Assembly (NCBI GenBank): GCA_023091665.1
Contig: JALJCQ010000011.1
Location: 1,922,001 to 1,986,000 of the forward strand
DNA from: Pythium myriotylum
Lineage: Eukaryota; Oomycota; Peronosporomycetes; Pythiales; Pythiaceae
DNA length: 64,000 nucleotides
Direction of reading: 5' to 3'
Shown: piece by piece, positions 10,031 to 19,095 of the stretch
Position numbering within the stretch: position 1 is the first letter of the stretch
How the letters are laid out: each line of letters starts with the position of its first letter
Position numbers and translations under genes: made by a program
Notes under the pieces: model-generated
Database searches by the model: none
What the model saw: only the letters and a program-made list of their open reading frames with translations
What the model was told of the DNA's origin: nothing

Positions 10031-11257
10031 ATGTGGATCGTCCGCCTCGCGCTCGTCGCTCACACCATTGCTCTCTCCACCGCCTCCAGTGTGCCCGGCC
10101 TCGCTGCCGGCACCACCGGTGGAGGAAATGCCGTGCCAGTGTACCCTGCGACCAACGCCGAGCTCGAGAAATACCTAAAGGACACGCAGCCTCGCGTGAT
10201 CGTGCTTACCAAGACATTCGACTTCCGCAACACGGAAGGCTCCAAGACAGAGCCAGGCTGCCAGCCGAAGGAGTACTTGGAGTGCGCGGCCAAGAGAACC
10301 AACTTCAAGGGTCAGCTGCAGATTGTCGGCCCGGGTACCGGTGGTTGTGATGGAAACGCTGCCACGGTGACCTACGACCTCGCTGGCAAGACGCCTATGA
10401 CAGTTACGAGCAACAAGACGATCCGAGGCGAAGGTACCAAGGGAGTCATCATCGGCAAGGGACTCGAGTTCCGAGGCAACAATATCATCGTCCAAAACAT
10501 CCACGTCACGAATATCAACCCCCACATCATTTGGGGAGGCGACGCACTCTTCTTCCCTGGGATCAACGACAAACAACCGTCCGAGAAGATTTGGATTGAC
10601 CACATTAAGGTGTCCCTTGTGGGTCGTCAGATGGTCGTGATCTCCTATGGAGGCGTCAAGAGCCTGACGATCAGCAACACGGAGTTTGACGGTCAGACGC
10701 CGTACTCATCCTCATGTGATGGCCGCCACTACTGGGGATTCATCACTGATGGCATGATCACTCGAATGAGCCTCATCAACAGCATCATCCACCACCACTC
10801 GGGGCGAGGTCCGAAGATCGGCACCGGGCAAAAGACGGATAACGTGCTGGTCCACGCAGCCAACAACTACTTTACCGACAACTCGGGTCACTCGTTCGAC
10901 GTGGGACCGCAAGCGCACGTGCTCATCGAGGGCAACTATTTCGAGAAGACCACACTTCCGATCACCACGACCTCGGAGGGCGACGTGTTTGTCCCAACAG
11001 CGGCGACCGTAGACTCGTGCCAGAAGCCGCTTGGCCGCAAGTGCGTTGTTAACACTCTTGTGAACAGCGGCGCACTTGCGAGCGTGCGCCCAGCGTCGGT
11101 GCTTACGGCCGTGGAGGCGGTGGCGTCGACGTACTCAACGCATGCAGCCCAGCAGTTGTCGGTCTCAAAAGCGAACTTTGGCGTTGGCGATGTCGCTTCC
11201 TCTGGAAACAGTTCAGCGTCGACAGAAGGGGCTGGCAAGGTGCGCGCACACACATAA
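10031..11257 (+). CDS. secreted pectin lyase, copy 1 (PL1 family)
   Basis: One exon encodes 408 residues with a signal peptide of about 19 residues. The body is a right-handed beta-helix enzyme of the fungal-type pectin lyase group of polysaccharide lyase family 1. Visible marks are GTKGVIIGKG and NIHVTNINPHIIWGGDA on the helix rungs. KIWIDH, SSCDGRHYWGFITDG and the catalytic-arginine segment SGRGPKIG (Arg259) follow. The enzyme cleaves methyl-esterified pectin by beta-elimination outside the cell. It is the first of three tandem paralogues and the most divergent, especially after the catalytic segment (residues about 300-408). The start is chosen for the signal peptide and the core-promoter motif 11 bp upstream. 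The longer frame to 9845 is leader. Confidence 0.93.
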   Translation: MWIVRLALVAHTIALSTASSVPGLAAGTTGGGNAVPVYPATNAELEKYLKDTQPRVIVLTKTFDFRNTEGSKTEPGCQPKEYLECAAKRTNFKGQLQIVGPGTGGCDGNAATVTYDLAGKTPMTVTSNKTIRGEGTKGVIIGKGLEFRGNNIIVQNIHVTNINPHIIWGGDALFFPGINDKQPSEKIWIDHIKVSLVGRQMVVISYGGVKSLTISNTEFDGQTPYSSSCDGRHYWGFITDGMITRMSLINSIIHHHSGRGPKIGTGQKTDNVLVHAANNYFTDNSGHSFDVGPQAHVLIEGNYFEKTTLPITTTSEGDVFVPTAATVDSCQKPLGRKCVVNTLVNSGALASVRPASVLTAVEAVASTYSTHAAQQLSVSKANFGVGDVASSGNSSASTEGAGKVRAHT

Positions 11258-11927
11258 GCGCAAAGCACGACGCAACCAACGCGTACGTAGGTTATCCCTC
11301 GATCTCAAGCATGTGGGACGTATCCTGCCGATTTGTCATCTGCCGCTTGGGAAGTCTGATATCCTTTCTCGCCGAATCAAAGAATTCGTCCGTGTAAAGC
11401 ATGGTAATAAACAAGTGGCTATGGTTTCGATGACCTCATCCAACCTGTCCAGCTGCAGACACAGACCGGGATCTGGCGAAAGCGAGCATACGATGAATTG
11501 CCACAGGATCCGATGTAAGAGACACAAACTTGCGCTGTCTGCTCACATGAAAAGCTGTTTATTGAGCACGATGCCTCTGTGTTTTAGAACGACTCCAGAC
11601 TAGGTCTGGCGGGTTGAGACGCCCGAGCATGTTGCGAGAAAGCCCTGTAGTATCTTTGTTGCGCTTGTCGAATCGCGAAAGGTCCATTCAACACTGCAGC
11701 GAGTGGCCGCCAAGTTGAACGGACGTTTTCACTAATTGAGAGCTGGACATGATTAGTAATAGCGGTGGTTGAGCTGAACAACAGAAACCTGATCCGTCTT
11801 TGTTCGCGAGGACTGTTGGTCTGGCTTTTTGGATCGTGGGCTGCAACTCCTCAACCAAATGGTCTCCCGCCGAGACCACGCATCTGAAAGCAGGCATTCG
11901 CGAATCCTCCCTCCCACACACAGACGC
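11258..11927. other. spacer between pectin lyase copies 1 and 2
   Basis: This 670-bp spacer contains only short frames without protein-like composition. The last 33 bp carry the initiator-like word and a CTCCCACACACAGAC leader that is shared with copy 3. Confidence 0.6.
11895..11909 (+). promoter_or_regulatory. initiator/FPR-like core promoter, pectin lyase copy 2
   Basis: CATTCGCGAATCCTC lies 18 bp before the ATG. Position and sequence match the motif of copies 1 and 3. Confidence 0.45.
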
Positions 11928-13178
11928 ATGTGGGTCCTCCGCCTCGCCCTCTCCGCGGCCCTCGCCGCGCACGCCCTCACGCTCTCGTCTGCCGCTTCCG
12001 TGCCTGGTATGGCCGCTGGCACCACCGGTGGAGGAAGCGCAGCACCAGTGTACCCCAAAACCAACGCCGAACTCGTTAACTATCTCAAGGACACTCAGCC
12101 TCGCGTGATCGTACTGACCAAGACGTTCGACTTCCGCAACACGGAGGGCAACAAGACCGAGCCTGGATGCCAGCCCAAGCCGTACCTGGAATGTGTAGCC
12201 AAGAGAACGAGCTTCAAGGCGCAGCTGCAGATTGTCGGCCCTGGTACAGGAGGTTGCGACGGCAACACCGCAACCGTCACGTACGATCTGGCAGCCAAAA
12301 AGCCGATTGCGATTGCGAGCGACAAGACGCTGCGCGGTGAAGGCACCAAGGGAGTCATCATCGGCAAGGGACTCCAATTCAACGGCAACAACATCATCGT
12401 CCAGAACATCCACGTCACCAACCTCAACCCCCACGTCATTTGGGGAGGCGACGCGCTTTTCTTCCCAGGTGTGAACCAGCAGCCCTCTGAAAAGATTTGG
12501 ATCGACCACGTCAAGGTGTCGCTGGTGGGGAGGCAGATGGTCGTTATCGCCTATGGAGGTGTCAAGAGCCTGACGATCAGCAACTCGGATTTCGATGGCC
12601 AAACACCATACTCGTCCTCATGCGATGGCCGACACTACTGGGGATTCATCACCGACGGCAAGGAAACCAAAATGAGCCTCATCAACAACCACATCCACCA
12701 CCTCTCTGGTCGTGGGCCAAAGATCGGAGGCGGTCCGGCCACGGACAGTGTGCTCGTCCATGCCGTCAACAACTACTTCTCCGACAACTCGGGTCACTCG
12801 TTCGATATCGGCGCGACGGGTCACGTGCTCATCGAAGGCAACTACTTCGAGAAGACGACACTCCCGATCACGACGACGTCGAAGGGATCGGCGTTTGTGC
12901 CGACGAGTGCGAACGCGAACTCGTGCCAGCAGTCGCTCGGTCGCAAGTGTGTGGCGAACACACTCGTGAGCAGTGGAGCGTTGGCGAGCGTGAAGGAGTC
13001 TTCGGTGTTGTCGTCGTTGAAGCCCGTGGCGTCGGGTTACACGGTGCAGGCTCCTAAGCAGTTGTCGACGTCGAAGGCGAACTTTGGTGTTGGTGATATT
13101 GCGTCGGCTCGGTCGCTGGACGTGGATGACGTGCTTGGGTCGGTGACTGCGGCAGGAGCAGACGAGGTTCGTTTCTAG
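11928..13178 (+). CDS. secreted pectin lyase, copy 2 (PL1 family)
   Basis: One exon encodes 416 residues. The signal peptide is MWVLRLALSAALAAHALTLS. The same family marks as copy 1 are present: WGGDALFFPG, KIWIDH, SSCDGRHYWGFITDG and the catalytic SGRGPKIGG. The enzyme is expected to be an extracellular endo-acting pectin lyase. Its 3' part (12627-13158) is almost identical to copy 3, with two base differences in 532 bp, whereas the 5' halves differ at many positions. This suggests recent gene conversion. The ATG at 11928 is chosen because it begins the signal peptide; 33 upstream codons in frame are leader. Confidence 0.93.
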   Translation: MWVLRLALSAALAAHALTLSSAASVPGMAAGTTGGGSAAPVYPKTNAELVNYLKDTQPRVIVLTKTFDFRNTEGNKTEPGCQPKPYLECVAKRTSFKAQLQIVGPGTGGCDGNTATVTYDLAAKKPIAIASDKTLRGEGTKGVIIGKGLQFNGNNIIVQNIHVTNLNPHVIWGGDALFFPGVNQQPSEKIWIDHVKVSLVGRQMVVIAYGGVKSLTISNSDFDGQTPYSSSCDGRHYWGFITDGKETKMSLINNHIHHLSGRGPKIGGGPATDSVLVHAVNNYFSDNSGHSFDIGATGHVLIEGNYFEKTTLPITTTSKGSAFVPTSANANSCQQSLGRKCVANTLVSSGALASVKESSVLSSLKPVASGYTVQAPKQLSTSKANFGVGDIASARSLDVDDVLGSVTAAGADEVRF

Positions 13179-13637
13179 TGGAAGCGCTGAGAGTGAACTC
13201 GTTGCGCGGTTGCTTGATCGTTGTGTTGGTTACGCTGAATAAAATGGTGCACAGTGCGTGGTAATACTAGTTTGTCGTGGGGCTGTTCGGGTGGCGTTCG
13301 TGATCTTGCATTCATATGCGGATTAAGCTTGGATACTGCGCCGTGCCTTTCTCACTCCACGGCCACGGAGAGCAATCGACTAAGATGGACCGCCAAGTCT
13401 GCCTGGAACGCTGTCGAGTTCATCTGTTGTCCCGACAAAGCAGCCGGCTCCAACGCACGTGGCAAGCGCGCCGAGCGCCAAGGAACCTGAACCGACCAGG
13501 CCTTGATTTGTGTAGTTTGTACTCGGTTCTAGGCGAAGGAAGCGATGCGGAACCCGGACACGCACGAAGCCATGTCGACGACGCAACGCCTCTGTTAGAT
13601 GAAGCGCTCGACGGCGAGTCGGTGGATGGCTTCGCTT

Positions 13638-13666
13638 GTCGAGATTCGTCACTGACGAATCTCGAC
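13638..13666. repeat. perfect inverted repeat, 14-bp arms
   Basis: The arms GTCGAGATTCGTCA and TGACGAATCTCGAC are separated by a single C. It could form a cruciform or bind a dimeric regulator. It lies about 620 bp upstream of copy 3 and 460 bp downstream of copy 2. Confidence 0.8.
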
Positions 13667-13712
13667 GCTACCCTGACCATTCGCCAGGACAATAACGTCG
13701 CTCTTTACGATT

Positions 13713-13728
13713 GAAGAGCTAGCTCTTC
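13713..13728. repeat. perfect 16-bp palindrome
   Basis: GAAGAGCTAGCTCTTC is its own reverse complement. It lies 46 bp after the 29-bp inverted repeat. Confidence 0.8.
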
Positions 13729-13851
13729 TCCGTTGCGCCAAGCCTTTGTCGTTGCATAATCCCAGCCGAAGCACGGGTGCTCTCGATCTCATAAATTCAC
13801 CCACGACCGCTCCAAGTTCGCAGTCAACCGAACCTGTTCGGAGTTATACAA

Positions 13852-13863
13852 CTGGATATCCAG
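13852..13863. repeat. perfect 12-bp palindrome
   Basis: CTGGATATCCAG is its own reverse complement and is the third palindrome within 230 bp of this spacer. Confidence 0.6.
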
Positions 13864-14252
13864 CCATATGTCCAGCTTGATGATGCGGTTGGTGTATGAG
13901 TCTCCCAACGACTAATCGCGTCACCTGGAACGGTCTCCGCTTAAGCTGACGGTCTCCGAAATGCGTAAGTCAAGGCTCCCCGGGCACTCCAAATGCCGTC
14001 GTGCTTGGGGATGTCGCAGCAAGTCCGAGTGCACCGCGACGACACGAGCCGAGAATCCGATCCTAGCACGACAGCACAGCACATTCGCGACCTGATTCGA
14101 GGCGAGCTTACTGTCGTTGAGATGGCTCCAGCTGGTTCCTGAGAACTACAGCCTATCTCCTCAACGAAGACGCGGCAGAAGACGCCAGTGCGGCTCACTT
14201 GGCCTGAGTATGCCTCGTATCTGCTCAGCAGCTCCCACCGAGATGTCTCGGA

Positions 14253-14267
14253 CATTCACCAATCTTC
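14253..14267 (+). promoter_or_regulatory. initiator/FPR-like core promoter, pectin lyase copy 3
   Basis: CATTCACCAATCTTC lies 18 bp before the ATG, the same spacing as in copy 2, and is followed by the shared CTCCCACACACAGAC leader. Confidence 0.5.
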
Positions 14268-14285
14268 GCTCCCACACACAGACCC

Positions 14286-15539
14286 ATGTGGGTCGTCCGT
14301 CTCGCCCTCTCAGCGGCCCTTGCCGCGCACGCCCTCACGCTCTCGACCGCCGCCACCGTGCCGGGCGTCGCTGTCGGCACCACGGGCGGAGGAAGCGCCG
14401 CGCCAGTGTACCCCAAGACCAACGCCGAACTGATCAACTACCTCAAGGACAAGCAGCCTCGAGTAATTGTGCTCAACAAAACGTTCGACTTCCGCAACAC
14501 AGAGGGCAGCAAGACCGAGCCAGGATGCCAGCCCAAGACGTACGTGGAATGCGCGGCCAAGCGGAGCAGCATGAAAGGGCAATTGCAGATTGTCGGCCCT
14601 GGCACAGGTGGCTGCGACGGAAACTCTGCGACCGTCACGTACGACCTCGCGGGCAAGACCCCGATCACCATCAAGAGCGATAAGACGCTGCGTGGTGAAG
14701 GCACCAAGGGAGTCATCATCGGCAAGGGACTCGAGTTCCGAGGCGACAATATTATTGTCCAAAACATCCACGTCACGAACATTAACCCACACATCATTTG
14801 GGGAGGCGACGCACTCTTCTTCCCCGGTATCAATGATAACCAAGCATCACAGAAGATCTGGATCGACCACGTCAAACTGTCCCTCGTTGGTCGTCAGATG
14901 GTTGTCATCGCCTACGGAGGCGTCAAGAGCCTGACGATTAGTAACACGGAGTTTGACGGCCAGACGCCGTACTCATCGTCCTGTGACGGCCGACACTACT
15001 GGGGATTCATCACCGACGGCAAGGAAACCAAAATGAGCCTCATCAACAACCACATCCACCACCTCTCTGGTCGTGGGCCAAAGATCGGAGGCGGTCCGGC
15101 CACGGACAGTGTGCTCGTCCATGCCGTCAACAACTACTTCTCCGACAACTCGGGTCACTCGTTCGATATCGGCGCGACGGGCCACGTGCTCATCGAAGGC
15201 AACTACTTCGAGAAGACGACGCTCCCGATCACGACGACGTCGAAGGGATCGGCGTTTGTGCCGACGAGTGCGAACGCGAACTCGTGCCAGCAGTCGCTCG
15301 GTCGCAAGTGTGTGGCGAACACACTCGTGAGCAGTGGAGCGTTGGCGAGCGTGAAGGAGTCTTCGGTGTTGTCGTCGTTGAAGCCCGTGGCGTCGGGTTA
15401 CACGGTGCAGGCTCCTAAGCAGTTGTCGACGTCGAAGGCGAACTTTGGTGTTGGTGATATTGCGTCGGCTCGGTCGCTGGACGTGGATGACGTGCTTGGG
15501 TCGGTGACTGCGGCAGGAGGAAACAAGTTGCGTTCATAG
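14286..15539 (+). CDS. secreted pectin lyase, copy 3 (PL1 family)
   Basis: One exon encodes 417 residues. It has a signal peptide like that of copy 2, the WGGDALFFPG and KIWIDH rungs, and the catalytic segment SGRGPKIGG with the arginine at residue 263. The gene is a mosaic. The first part resembles copy 2. The middle (GLEFRG, NINPHII, GIND, NTEF) resembles copy 1. From 14988 to 15519 it is practically copy 2. It should act outside the cell on pectin like its neighbours. Confidence 0.93.
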   Translation: MWVVRLALSAALAAHALTLSTAATVPGVAVGTTGGGSAAPVYPKTNAELINYLKDKQPRVIVLNKTFDFRNTEGSKTEPGCQPKTYVECAAKRSSMKGQLQIVGPGTGGCDGNSATVTYDLAGKTPITIKSDKTLRGEGTKGVIIGKGLEFRGDNIIVQNIHVTNINPHIIWGGDALFFPGINDNQASQKIWIDHVKLSLVGRQMVVIAYGGVKSLTISNTEFDGQTPYSSSCDGRHYWGFITDGKETKMSLINNHIHHLSGRGPKIGGGPATDSVLVHAVNNYFSDNSGHSFDIGATGHVLIEGNYFEKTTLPITTTSKGSAFVPTSANANSCQQSLGRKCVANTLVSSGALASVKESSVLSSLKPVASGYTVQAPKQLSTSKANFGVGDIASARSLDVDDVLGSVTAAGGNKLRS

Positions 15540-15699
15540 GGTATCAGTCGAGTGACTCCCCCAGCTTTCCCGAACAGGAATTGTTTACTCACCCCAGCAG
15601 CTTGAGCGTTCCAATCCTAGTGAATGAGTGGTAATATCAATGCTTCGGATAGCTCTAGCTAATATCCGTTCGTTCTATTCATCCTTAGTAGAAGTCTGT

Positions 15700-16925
15700 C
15701 TATTCACAACATTTTACCATGACACTGGCGCAGACCGTGCTGGTTTCGATCACCCACAGGTCAGATTGGTGGTCGTCGTTTGCTTTTTGTGAGTCTTGAG
15801 CGCTTAAACGTAAGAACACGAGTCGCTCTGGAGTAATGACGCGCTCGACCACAGTTACGACAGCTCCACAACGGACGCGACCGACTGGAGGCGCCGACAG
15901 TGACGGCTCTCTTCGCGTCGGGGCACCGCCGTCCTGGACGCACCTATACTGTGTCGGCTCGGTCGTCGGTCCTTGTATACGATTCAGCACGGATTCATTG
16001 TCTAGCGACCGCTCGACCGTCCACGCCAGGCCGTCAAAGTACCGATCGTGGAGTCGCAGGAACACTACTCCATCATCCGCGATGTGGCACTCGACGACCT
16101 CGACCACGTCTCCGTACAGCACGTATCCTATCTCAACCAACTCTAAGTCTGGAGCACGGCGCACTTTGCAGCCTTCGATCACGCAGCGATAGTGTCGTGA
16201 CGGGCTGGTTTCGGAGCTGATCCAAGGCCCCGTGTGCGGTTCGAGATAGATTTCGTTCTTGATCGACCGACACGGCACCCAGCCATCTCGGTGCTTGGCT
16301 TGCGCGTCGCCCTTGTCCTCACGAGAGACGATCACAGCGGAAAGCGACTCGAGCTTGACTATCGGGTCGCCCTGTTCGTTGTACAGGACCTGCGTCGCCT
16401 TGACCACGCGGCCGAGAGGGATCGTGCCGAGCAAGGGCGACGCGACGAGCGTCTTGGTCCGCACGCCGACGCCGCCCGTCTTGCCACGGTGGCAGCATCG
16501 GTAGTACCGGTCGTAGCTCCACTTGCCGGCGATCGCCGAGCTCACGCGGGCGGCCTCTCGCTCGAGCATGTCCACGCAGGCCTTGCACTTGCCGTCGAGC
16601 TGCAGCGACTGGCGCTTGGAGAACTGCGCGACAGGCAGGTCTTGGAAGCACTGCACGCAGCGCTTGACCTTGGGCGTGAGTTGTAGCTCCTGGCGGGCCT
16701 CGGAGAGCGCCGACTCGACGCAGGCTTTGCATTTGCTGATGAGAGAAAGAGAGCGTGAGTTCACTGGGAGTTTGCGCCTCGTGACGGCCACACGCACGCT
16801 CGCGGCTTGGCGATCTGGTTCCTGGAGAAAGAGCTCGTGGGCAGCTCACTGCCGCAGCCCACGCAGAGCCGCGAGGGCGGCGGCGCGCGCGGCGCGCGGC
16901 GCTCGCTCGGTGGTGGTGACGCCAT
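15700..16925 (-). CDS. double zinc-knuckle protein with three SH3-like repeats
   Basis: Two exons (16925..16798, 16735..15700) encode 387 residues. The GT-AG intron joins PRA to KCKACVES in frame. The N-terminus holds two copies of a module C-x2-C, about 10 residues, FS-x-x-Q, about 12 residues, C-x2-C. The cysteines are at 21/24 and 45/48, then 69/72 and 93/96. The form resembles the Stc1-type zinc-binding domain. The rest contains three similar units starting with YRC, such as RHYRCVIEGCKVRRAP and TQYRCVQDGGAPTRREP. Each continues with a GxVxxGxVVxVVE strand pattern and ends near a tryptophan (GWV, LAWTV, LWVI), like bacterial-type SH3 repeats. Function is unknown; adaptor or nucleic-acid binding is inference. 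It is head-to-head with MTHFR (199 bp apart). Confidence 0.6.
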
Positions 16926-17124
16926 CTCGCCATCCATCTTCGCATTGAGGGATTTCCGAAAATACCATTGCTACACTCTAAACTAGGCCTTTGCCTCAAC
17001 CCAGAGCGACGAATTTCAGGTGGTCCACTCACTTTGAACTACTGACGCAAACACGGGGGTTCCTGAGACCATTGAGCTCCTGAGCGGTTCGCTCTCCCGC
17101 CGCGCGCTCCCGCTCCCCACGGCC

Positions 17125-18879
17125 ATGAAGATCATCGACAAGATCCAGCAGAGCATCGACAAGGGCGAGGTCTTCTACTCGTTCGAGTTCTTCCCGCCCA
17201 AGACGCCCGCCGGCGTCGACAACCTCTACACGCGCATGGACCGCATGGCCGCGCTCGAGCCGCTCTTCTGCGATATGACCTGGGGCGCTGGCGGCAGCAG
17301 CGCCAAGCTCACGATCGACATCAGCGCCAACGCGCAAAAGTTCAGCGGCCTCGAGATGCTCATGCACATGACCTGCACCAACATGGCCGAAGAAGACGTG
17401 CGCAAGTCGCTCGACGCCGCCAGGGACGCCGGCATCCAGAACATCCTCGCGCTGCGTGGCGACCCCGTGCGCGGCGCCGCGAGCTTCAACGAGTGCGACC
17501 TCGGCTTCTCGCACGCGATCGACCTCGTGCGGTACATCAAGACCCACTACGGCGACGCGTTCTGCATCGGCGTGGCCGGCTACCCGGAGGGCCACGCCGA
17601 GTCCCTCGACCGCGCGAGCGACATCCAGTTCCTCAAGGAGAAGGTCGACGCCGGCGCCGACTTCATCATCACGCAGCTCTTCTACGACGTCAAGGTCTTT
17701 GTCGAGTTTGTCAAGGACTGCCGTGCGGCCGGCATCACCGTGCCGATCATCCCGGGCATCATGCCCATTCAGAACTACAGCGGCTTTGTGCGCATGACCT
17801 CGTTCTGTAACACGTTCGTACCCGACGAGATCACCAAGGCGCTCGAACCCATCAAGGACAACGACGAGGCCGTCAAGGAGTTTGGTGTGGAGCTCGGTAT
17901 CAAGATGTGCAAGGAGCTCATGGCTGCCGGGTCTCCTGGGCTCCATTTTTACACGCTCAACTTGGAGCGCTCGGTGCGCCGCATCTTGGACGGACTCGAC
18001 ATCCTCTCCAATAAGGCGACTCGCCGTGAGCTGCCGTGGCGGCCGTCCACCCTCGCGAATCGCGCGACCGAATCGGTTCGTCCCATTTACTGGTCGAACC
18101 GCCCAAAGAGCTACGTGCAACGCACAGCCGCATGGGATGAGTTCCCGAACGGCCGTTGGGGCAACAGTGAAAGTCCCGCGTTTGGTGACTTGAGTGAATC
18201 CCACTACGTCCAATCGTCGCTTTCGTTCCAAGACCGTAAGGCCATGTGGGGCGAATCGCCGGTCTCGAAGGAAGAAATCCACAACACGTTCGTCAAGTAC
18301 GTACGTGGCGAGATCAAGGCTCTGCCGTGGTGCGACACCGCTCTCCACCTCGAGACGAAGTCAATCCAGGACCAACTCGAGAAGGTCAACTTGGCTGGCT
18401 TCCTCACGATCAACAGTCAGCCCAAGGTGAACGCCGCCCCGTCGGACGATCCGGTCTTTGGCTGGGGCGGTGCCGGCGGCCGCGTCTACCAGAAGGCGTA
18501 CGTCGAGTGCTTCGTGTCGCCCGAGAACCTCAAGAAGATCATCGAGAACGCCGCGACGATGCGCTACATCCAGTACCATGCTGTCGACTGCCGTGGAAAT
18601 TCGTACTCCAATGCCGGTAAATCGGCCATTGCGGTCACCTGGGGTGTTTTCCCGAACAAGGAAATCCTCCAGCCCACGATCGTCGACAGCACGAGCTTTT
18701 TGGCGTGGAAGGACGAGGCGTTCTCGCTCTGGATCAAGATGTGGGCGTCGCTCTACGACGACGCGAGTGCGGCGGCCGAGCTCATCCACGAGATCCACGA
18801 CTCGTACTTCCTCGTGAGCATCGTCGACAACGACTTCATCAACGGCGACATCTGGAAGATCTTTGGCAGCGAGCCGTAG
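17125..18879 (+). CDS. MTHFR: methylenetetrahydrofolate reductase
   Basis: One exon encodes 584 residues, the normal size of a eukaryotic two-domain enzyme. Residues 1-290 form the catalytic flavin barrel: FYSFEFFPPKT near the start, CDMTWGAGGSS, CTNM and NILALRGDP. The C-terminal half (about 300-584) is the regulatory domain found in eukaryotic MTHFR, with the conserved FLTINSQP segment. The enzyme reduces 5,10-methylene-THF to 5-methyl-THF for methionine synthesis in the cytosol. The ATG at 17125 sits directly before the family's usual N-terminus. A 439-codon antisense frame over this gene is a shadow. Confidence 0.97.
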   Translation: MKIIDKIQQSIDKGEVFYSFEFFPPKTPAGVDNLYTRMDRMAALEPLFCDMTWGAGGSSAKLTIDISANAQKFSGLEMLMHMTCTNMAEEDVRKSLDAARDAGIQNILALRGDPVRGAASFNECDLGFSHAIDLVRYIKTHYGDAFCIGVAGYPEGHAESLDRASDIQFLKEKVDAGADFIITQLFYDVKVFVEFVKDCRAAGITVPIIPGIMPIQNYSGFVRMTSFCNTFVPDEITKALEPIKDNDEAVKEFGVELGIKMCKELMAAGSPGLHFYTLNLERSVRRILDGLDILSNKATRRELPWRPSTLANRATESVRPIYWSNRPKSYVQRTAAWDEFPNGRWGNSESPAFGDLSESHYVQSSLSFQDRKAMWGESPVSKEEIHNTFVKYVRGEIKALPWCDTALHLETKSIQDQLEKVNLAGFLTINSQPKVNAAPSDDPVFGWGGAGGRVYQKAYVECFVSPENLKKIIENAATMRYIQYHAVDCRGNSYSNAGKSAIAVTWGVFPNKEILQPTIVDSTSFLAWKDEAFSLWIKMWASLYDDASAAAELIHEIHDSYFLVSIVDNDFINGDIWKIFGSEP

Positions 18880-18916
18880 GCGAATGAGAAGAACAAGAAG
18901 AACAAGAAGAAAGAAG
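18880..18916. repeat. AAGAAC/AAGAAG simple repeat after MTHFR stop
   Basis: A short purine-rich run of GAAGAACAAGAAG units begins a few bases after the MTHFR stop codon, in its 3' untranslated region. Confidence 0.6.
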
Positions 18917-19095
18917 TAGGAGGCCCCGCAGAGAGAGACCGTTCTCTCTTCCTCCGGTCCGAGTGCGCTCGGCGGACGAAGAGCTGAATGTCTGCGACGT
19001 GTGCCGTGGTTAAGAACCACTTGACGAAATGAACATGCATTTTTTTTGGCGTTTGTATCTGGTGAGGAGCTCAATTCGATTTGGGTGTTGCAGCA

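Larger units (their letters stand above)
13179..14285. other. spacer between pectin lyase copies 2 and 3, with palindromes
   Basis: This 1.1-kb spacer has no supported gene. A 132-codon plus-strand frame (13316-13714) has a mildly protein-like end but no recognisable motif, and I leave it out. Three inverted repeats stand out at 13638-13666, 13713-13728 and 13852-13863. The core promoter motif of copy 3 is at 14253-14267. Confidence 0.55.

Noticed and set aside
13316..13714. A 132-codon plus-strand frame between pectin lyases 2 and 3
   Set aside because: Only the last 50 codons look mildly protein-like, and the start lies in low-quality sequence. No motif, no family.
17029..18348. A 439-codon minus-strand frame opposite MTHFR
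   Set aside because: Codon-bias shadow; the plus strand encodes an unmistakable MTHFR.
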